Source: PLA3 sp964592235
GTDB lineage: Bacteria; Planctomycetota; Phycisphaerae; UBA1845; UTPLA1
Direction: 5' to 3'
NCBI GenBank assembly: GCA_964592235.1
Contig: CAZQCF010000013.1
Coordinates: 27,792-91,791 of the forward strand
Length of the DNA stretch: 64,000 nucleotides
Shown: piece by piece, positions 62,028 to 64,000 of the stretch
How positions within the stretch are numbered: the stretch's first letter is position 1
How the letters are laid out: each line of letters opens with the position of its first letter
The notes under the pieces: generated by a model
Databases searched by the model: none
The model's input: only the letters and a program-made list of their open reading frames with translations
What the model was told of the DNA's origin: nothing
Made by a program: the position numbers and the translations under genes

Positions 62028-63869
62028 GTGTTGCAGGTTCATCAACAACGACCGCGTGAACTGACCTGGCGACACGCCGGGAGTTTGCTTTTCGGGGACT
62101 GGGGGACCAGCCGCCTCTACGTGCTGGGCTTGGCGTTTTTCTATTCCGGCTCGTCCAGCCCTTGGCACGTCGCGGGAATGTGCCTGCTCATGATCATCGT
62201 GGGCTGGGCCTACACGGTGATCTGCCGGTGCTTTCACGATGGCGGCGGGGTGTATTCAGCCGCGAAGGCCACGCACCAGCAGGTGGCGTTGCTGGGGGCG
62301 TACCTGCTTTTCGCGGACTACGTCATCACGGCGGGTCTTTCGGCGGTGGAAGCGTTCCGGTACTTCGGGGCGCCGGCCGAGACGGCATGGATGTTCGCGA
62401 TCGGGGCGATTTTCGTCATCGCCTGCATCAATTTCGTGGGGCCGCGCCGCGCGAGTAAGCTCGCGACGATGATCGCATTACTTACATTTGTCTGTATGGT
62501 AATCATCGCCCTGTTCTGCATTCCGAGGATGGGTCTGTCGCACATCACCTGGGACCATCGCCCGCTCAACGTGAAGTGGACCAGCTTTGTGCACATTATC
62601 CTCGCGCTGTCGGGCGTCGAGGCCATCGCCAACATGACCGGAATCATGGTCGAACCGGTCGGAAAGACCTCCCGCAAGGCGATCTCCGTCGTCCTCGCCG
62701 AGGTGGTCTTTTTCAACCTGTTCTTCGCCGTCGCCATGACGAACCTGCCCAGCCTCACGGCCCTGGAGAGCGAGCCGACGCCGATCCTCGCCGATCGGCC
62801 CGAGCACGACCTGATGGCGCACGATCTGGCGGTGCGCGACACGATGATGAAAGTCGTCGCGTCGGAAGTGGTCCATCCGACGTTCGGCATGATCGCGGCG
62901 GTCGTCTTCGGGCTTCTATTGCTTTCGGCGACGAACACAGCGGTCGGCGCGATGATCAGCCTGCAATACGCGCTGGGGCGCGATGGAGAGATGCCGGCGG
63001 GCTTCACGCGGCTCAATGCGTTCGGCGTGCCGTGGCTGGGGCTGGTGACGGCGGTCGGCGTCTGCACGATTGTGCTGATCTTCGAGGGCGACGTGGAGAA
63101 GCTGGCACACCTCTACGCCATCGGCGTTGTCGGCGCAATCACGCTGAATCTTGGATCAACCTGCATCAACCGCAAGGTCGAGCTGAAGCAGTGGGAGCGC
63201 GTCGCCCTGGGGACAATCGCCGCGTTCCTGCTCATCGTGGAATGCACGATCGCCTACCAGAAAGTTCACGCGTCGATTTTCGCGCTATCCGTCATCGCCG
63301 GCGGGTACCTGCTGCGGGCGCTGGTGAAGAAAGCGCCGGCCGTGAAGCCGTACATCCCGAAAGTGGCCGACGCGGTCGGGAGTTGGTTCGAGGCGCCACC
63401 CGTCGAGGGGGCCAATGCGCTCACGATGGAAGGCATCGAGCCGTTCGACCCGACGCGGGGGCGAGTGCTGGTCTCCACACGCGGCAACCCGGAGCTGCTC
63501 ACGTTCGCCGCGGAAGAAGCCGAGGCGAGGAACTGCAATCTGCTGGTTTTGTTCGTGCGCGATTTGCGCGTCGCGTACGGCCCGCCGGCCGACGGGCAGT
63601 TTCGCATGGAGGACGATCCCGACGCGGTGCCGATCTTCCTTCAGGCGCATCAGCTCGCGCGCGAGAAGCGCATTCCGCTCGTGCCGATCTATTGCGTGGC
63701 GCGCTCGCCGGCCGAGATGATTCTCGATTTCGCCGGAACGTACGCCGCCGACTACGTCATCATGGGCGTGACGCGGCGCGGTTCGGTCTTCCGCACGCTG
63801 CGGGGCGATATCATCTCCGAAGTCGCGGCGAACCTGCCGAAGGAAACAAAGCTGCTGATCCACGCATGA
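62028..63869 (+). CDS. APC-family transporter fused to UspA domain
   Basis: Residues 1-440 are a 12-helix APC transporter: WGTSRLYVLGLAFFYSGSSS, YLLFADYVITAGLSAVEAFR, ALSGVEAIANMTGIMVEPVG (TM6 region with the usual GVEA), and NTAVGAMISLQYALGRDGEM. Residues 470-613 are a universal-stress-protein domain: GRVLVSTRGNPELLTFAAEE, NLLVLFVRDLRV, and YVIMGVTRRGSVFRTLRGDI (the ATP-binding G-2x-G-9x-G-type end is imperfect). The Usp part could sense nucleotides and gate transport. GTG start at 62028 without a good ribosome site; 613 residues. The last 130 bp of the window show no gene. Confidence 0.8.
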   Translation: MLQVHQQRPRELTWRHAGSLLFGDWGTSRLYVLGLAFFYSGSSSPWHVAGMCLLMIIVGWAYTVICRCFHDGGGVYSAAKATHQQVALLGAYLLFADYVITAGLSAVEAFRYFGAPAETAWMFAIGAIFVIACINFVGPRRASKLATMIALLTFVCMVIIALFCIPRMGLSHITWDHRPLNVKWTSFVHIILALSGVEAIANMTGIMVEPVGKTSRKAISVVLAEVVFFNLFFAVAMTNLPSLTALESEPTPILADRPEHDLMAHDLAVRDTMMKVVASEVVHPTFGMIAAVVFGLLLLSATNTAVGAMISLQYALGRDGEMPAGFTRLNAFGVPWLGLVTAVGVCTIVLIFEGDVEKLAHLYAIGVVGAITLNLGSTCINRKVELKQWERVALGTIAAFLLIVECTIAYQKVHASIFALSVIAGGYLLRALVKKAPAVKPYIPKVADAVGSWFEAPPVEGANALTMEGIEPFDPTRGRVLVSTRGNPELLTFAAEEAEARNCNLLVLFVRDLRVAYGPPADGQFRMEDDPDAVPIFLQAHQLAREKRIPLVPIYCVARSPAEMILDFAGTYAADYVIMGVTRRGSVFRTLRGDIISEVAANLPKETKLLIHA

Positions 63870-64000
63870 GCGTGGCGGAATTGTGAATGAAGAATTAGGA
63901 ATGTAGAAACACGCCGCCATCCGCAGCACTTCCTCTTCTGCATTACTAGAGCGGTTTTCATTCGGGCCTAGCGCCCTTGTGCACTAGGGGTTACGCTGGT

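Noticed and set aside
62576..63886. 436-residue frame overlapping the transporter
   Set aside because: Arg/Gly/Ala-rich, out of frame with the clear APC-UspA gene.

Overview
The window is GC-rich bacterial chromosome with tightly packed genes on both strands. A planctomycete (Planctomycetota, possibly Phycisphaerae-like) is the best guess. Reasons: dockerin-like repeats at the end of a kelch lipoprotein, DUF1573 lipoproteins, a release-factor-like GGQ protein with a helical tail, PKD/TIG-rich secreted proteins, and scattered short palindromic repeats. This is inference from gene content, since no rRNA or phylogenetic marker was aligned. No prophage, transposase, integrase or CRISPR array is visible.

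Layout. 2-9151: a surface-glycan cluster on the + strand (CgeB-like glycosyltransferase, CMP-nonulosonate-type cytidylyltransferase, KpsC/S-like protein, sulfotransferase, a double methyltransferase, NodB deacetylase, GT4 glycosyltransferase), mostly with overlapping or closely spaced genes. 9165-14150: single genes (BlaI-like repressor, GGQ protein, TolB-like propeller lipoprotein, YmdB-type phosphoesterase, VanZ, GNAT). 14236-19324: xseA-xseB-ispA-dxs (DNA repair plus isoprenoid precursors). 19559-25350: rpoN, DinB-like protein, a GT4, guaB and a lipoprotein. 25488-26053: a cysteine-rich lipoprotein and a double-CDGSH iron-sulfur protein. 26273-29084: amino acid permease and purC opposite an HU gene. 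29189-33086: O-antigen-ligase-like protein and radA. 33393-35411: rplA-rplJ-rplL, here without rplK or rpoBC. 35543-42993: addB-addA recombination nuclease. 43181-45957: WecA-like phosphotransferase and a GT4. 46193-53389: exported proteins (LolA-like, DUF192, SpoIIE phosphatase, kelch/dockerin-like, PKD-TIG-cyclophilin). 53419-56259: a minus-strand operon fmdB-like / membrane / small membrane / ACT / DUF1573. 56460-58343: tRNA-Glu, DUF3052-like and HAD genes. 58424-63869: lipoprotein, Zn-dependent dehydrogenase, a degenerate amidase-like membrane protein, a methyltransferase and an APC-UspA fusion.

Cross-cutting signals. Several start regions share a -35 of TTGCC(A/G) with a 16-17 bp spacer and a TATAAT-like -10. 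Some genes have a -10 only 6-9 nt before the start codon and no Shine-Dalgarno, so they may be nearly leaderless. At least three families of short inverted repeats sit between genes, and some supply the stop codons of neighbouring genes. Of the less ordinary gene contexts, the Cys-rich lipoprotein/CDGSH pair, the GGQ-HTH-like protein, the PKD-TIG-cyclophilin and the palindrome-controlled fmdB-DUF1573 operon are the best candidates for undescribed biology. I see no clearly novel defence or mobile system.
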